Assembly: GCA_027340195.1 (NCBI GenBank)
Contig: DAHWNE010000396.1
Span: 1-7,087 of the forward strand
Direction: 5' to 3'
Length of the DNA stretch: 7,087 nt
Source of the DNA: Acetobacteraceae bacterium
GTDB lineage: Bacteria; Pseudomonadota; Alphaproteobacteria; Acetobacterales; Acetobacteraceae
Each line of letters opens with the position of its first letter. The first letter of the stretch is position 1. Below are positions 5,438-7,087 of this stretch, piece by piece. The translations under genes were made by a program, and so were the position numbers. Under the pieces are notes generated by a model, which was not told the origin of the DNA, did not search any database, and saw only the letters and a list, made by a program, of their open reading frames with translations.

Positions 5438-6685
5438 ATGAACGTCCGGGGAATGATGGCGGCGCTGGCCTTGCTCGCCGGCTTCGCCACCGCGTCATGG
5501 GCCGCAACTGTGCCCAAGGAGATCCGGGTCGGCACGCTCTACGCCAGCACCGGGCCGTTCGCCGCGATCTCCATGCCCGCCTATGACGGGCTGCGGCTCT
5601 GGGCACGGCAGGTGAACGCGGCCGGCGGGCTCTATGTGAAGCCCTATGGGCGGAAGATCCCGGTCAGGCTGATCGCCTATGACGACCAGTCGAACACCGC
5701 CACCGCGGCGACCCTTTATAACGAACTCATCAGCCGCGACCACGTGAACATCCTGATCTCCGATTCCGGCTCGGTGCTGACCTCGGTCGCGGTGCCGATC
5801 GCGCGCGAGCACAAGATGTTCCTGTTCGACATCTCGGGCACCGGCAAGCCGTTCTTCACCAGGGACAATCCGTATATCGCGCTCATGAGCCTGCCGATCT
5901 CCACCCTGTGGCCGTCGGTGCAGGCGGATTTCCTCGACAGCGTGGGGCTGCGGGCGGGGATCCGGCGGGTGGCGATCCTCTATGCGACCAACGATTTCTC
6001 GGGCACCCACGCCGACGCGCTGGCCGGCTATCTGCGCAAGGCGGGCAAGCTCCGGATCGTCTATGACCAGGGGGTGCCCACCAACACATCGAACTACACG
6101 GTGCTGATCAACACCATCGCCGCGACCAAGCCGGATGCGGTGATCGAACTCGGGTTCCCCGGCAACGACATCGGCTTCCTGCGCGCGCTGCACGAATCGG
6201 GCGAGCATTTCCGCTATGTCTTCACCCTGTTCGGCGGCTTCGAGATGCATGCGCTGTTGGGCGGCGCCGGAGCGGCGGCGATGGACGGCACCTTCACCTA
6301 TGTGCCGGCGGCGCTCTACCCCTACAAGGTGAATGACGGCCCCACCCTGGCCGCGTTCCATGCCGCCTGGGACAAGGCCTATCCGAAAGGCTCGGGCGTG
6401 CCCTGGGGGGCGGACGGGCTGATGGGCTACATGACCGGGCTGGTGGTGCAGAAGGCGCTGGCCACCACCACCGGCATGGGCCAGCTCGACCTGCGCCGGG
6501 CGGTGTTCGCGCAGTCGGGCAAGCTGCGCACCCTGGCCGGAACGTTCCGGCTGAACAGCGAAGGCGGCCAGATCGGCGAGATGACTCCGGTGGGCCAGCT
6601 GCATGCCGACGGGCATGGCGGGCTCCGGCTGGTGGCGGTCTATCCGCCGGCGACCGCCCAGGGCAAGCCGGTGTTCGGCAAGTGA
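5438..6685 (+). CDS. ABC transporter periplasmic substrate-binding protein, branched-chain amino acid type (paralogue 2)
   Basis: This 415-residue periplasmic receptor has the same fold and length as its upstream neighbour. The two mature chains align without a gap from IRVG at residue 29 to the shared VFGK end, with 266 of 387 positions identical by hand count. The signal peptide is MNVR plus a hydrophobic run to about residue 19, with likely cleavage after SWA (20-22 region); there is no lipobox. Conserved blocks include the SGSVLTSVAVPIA loop, LYATNDFSGT, YDQGVPTNTSNYTVLIN and SEGGQIGEMTPVGQL. Differences cluster in LFGGFEMH (264-271; VYGGTEMD in the neighbour) and PWGADGLMGY (EWGSNAVYGY in the neighbour). 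If these line the cleft, they could change ligand preference. It is followed after 13 bases by the permease gene, so it is the receptor most closely coupled to the membrane part. It arose by tandem duplication; the ligand is unknown. Confidence 0.96.
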   Translation: MNVRGMMAALALLAGFATASWAATVPKEIRVGTLYASTGPFAAISMPAYDGLRLWARQVNAAGGLYVKPYGRKIPVRLIAYDDQSNTATAATLYNELISRDHVNILISDSGSVLTSVAVPIAREHKMFLFDISGTGKPFFTRDNPYIALMSLPISTLWPSVQADFLDSVGLRAGIRRVAILYATNDFSGTHADALAGYLRKAGKLRIVYDQGVPTNTSNYTVLINTIAATKPDAVIELGFPGNDIGFLRALHESGEHFRYVFTLFGGFEMHALLGGAGAAAMDGTFTYVPAALYPYKVNDGPTLAAFHAAWDKAYPKGSGVPWGADGLMGYMTGLVVQKALATTTGMGQLDLRRAVFAQSGKLRTLAGTFRLNSEGGQIGEMTPVGQLHADGHGGLRLVAVYPPATAQGKPVFGK

Positions 6686-6698
6686 CGCGGCGGGCGCG

Positions 6699-7087
6699 GT
6701 GCTGATCGGGGCGGTCGTCGCCGGCGTGGTGTTCGGCCTCTATTTCGCGCTGGTGGGGCTCGGCCTCAACCTGGTGTTCGGGGTGATGCGCATCGTCAAC
6801 CTCGCCCATGGCGACGTGCTGATGCTGGGCGGCTATGCGGCATGGTGGCTGCTGTCGGCGTTCGGCGTGCATCCGCTGGTCGCGGCGGTGCTGGTGCTGG
6901 TGGTGTTCGTCGCGGTCGGATATCCGCTCTACTACCTGGTGGTGCCGCAGCTGCAACGGGCGCGGGATTCCGAGATGCTCTCGCTGATCCTGTTCTTCGG
7001 CCTCTCGCAGATGATCGAGGCGGTGACCACGATCGCGGTCGGCACCACCGAACGCTCCCTGCCCGGGCGGCTGCTGGGGATCGGGCC
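6699..7087 (+). CDS. LivH-like branched-chain amino acid type ABC permease (3' partial)
   Basis: These are the first 129 residues of an inner-membrane permease of the HAAT (LivH) family; the gene runs off the right edge. The N-terminus VLIGAVVAGVVFGLYFALVG is the first membrane segment. FGVMRIVNLAHGDVLMLGGY (27-46) is the family hallmark, with NLAHG at 34-38. A second long segment (about 59-80) and a third (about 93-114) follow. The GTG at 6699 is chosen because it is the first start codon in frame after the binding-protein stop and it places the membrane segment at the N-terminus. The upstream GGCGGG is a modest ribosome site at about 4 bases, so translation may depend on coupling to the preceding gene 13 bases away. 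A full system would also need a LivM-type permease and two ATPases, presumably beyond the window. Confidence 0.94.
   Translation, partial: MLIGAVVAGVVFGLYFALVGLGLNLVFGVMRIVNLAHGDVLMLGGYAAWWLLSAFGVHPLVAAVLVLVVFVAVGYPLYYLVVPQLQRARDSEMLSLILFFGLSQMIEAVTTIAVGTTERSLPGRLLGIG

Noticed and set aside
4094..6616. Two long - strand open frames opposite the receptor genes
   Set aside because: They mirror each other because the + strand genes are paralogues, and the composition (many His, Arg, Gly, Asp) is that of an antisense shadow. There is no ribosome site or known domain.

Overview
The window reads as a G+C-rich proteobacterial chromosome fragment with every gene on the + strand. The composition, the strong preference for G or C at third codon positions, and the gene families present fit an alphaproteobacterium, perhaps of the Rhodospirillales/Acetobacteraceae type. 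That assignment is inference from style only, because no rRNA or marker gene is present. There are eight protein genes, the first and last cut by the window edges. I see no tRNA, rRNA, insertion sequence or CRISPR array. No gene-free stretch exceeds about 135 bases.

Block 1 (start to about 1403): the 3' part of an alpha/beta-hydrolase gene overlaps by 20 bases a gene for a small GlcG/HbpS (heme-degrading/heme-binding) family protein. The overlap implies one translationally coupled transcript. A 134-base spacer follows, in which I find no convincing promoter or terminator.

Block 2 (1538 to 4010): a rubrerythrin with all seven diiron ligands but no rubredoxin tail, then a two-ferredoxin-cluster/two-CCG-domain iron-sulfur protein of the GlpC/HdrB type, then a DUF3501 protein. 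I know this trio as a recurring but functionally uncharacterised neighbourhood. A reasonable inference is a peroxide- or oxygen-defence unit in which the Fe-S protein replaces rubredoxin as electron carrier. Two strong G+C hairpins lie between the rubrerythrin and the Fe-S protein. They could set unequal expression of the two parts.

Block 3 (about 4025 to the end): a branched-chain-amino-acid-type (HAAT) ABC importer. It has two tandem, paralogous periplasmic binding proteins, about 69% identical by hand count over 387 gap-free positions, and then the start of a LivH-like permease. Both binding-protein genes are preceded by the same 20-base element (18 of 20 bases equal), which lies inside a potential RNA hairpin in each case. 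This suggests either a duplicated leader or a shared cis-regulatory element. The ligand cannot be named from sequence. Two receptors feeding one permease set suggests uptake of two related compounds.

The points most worth following up are the rubrerythrin/Fe-S/DUF3501 system, the duplicated leader element, and the tandem receptors.
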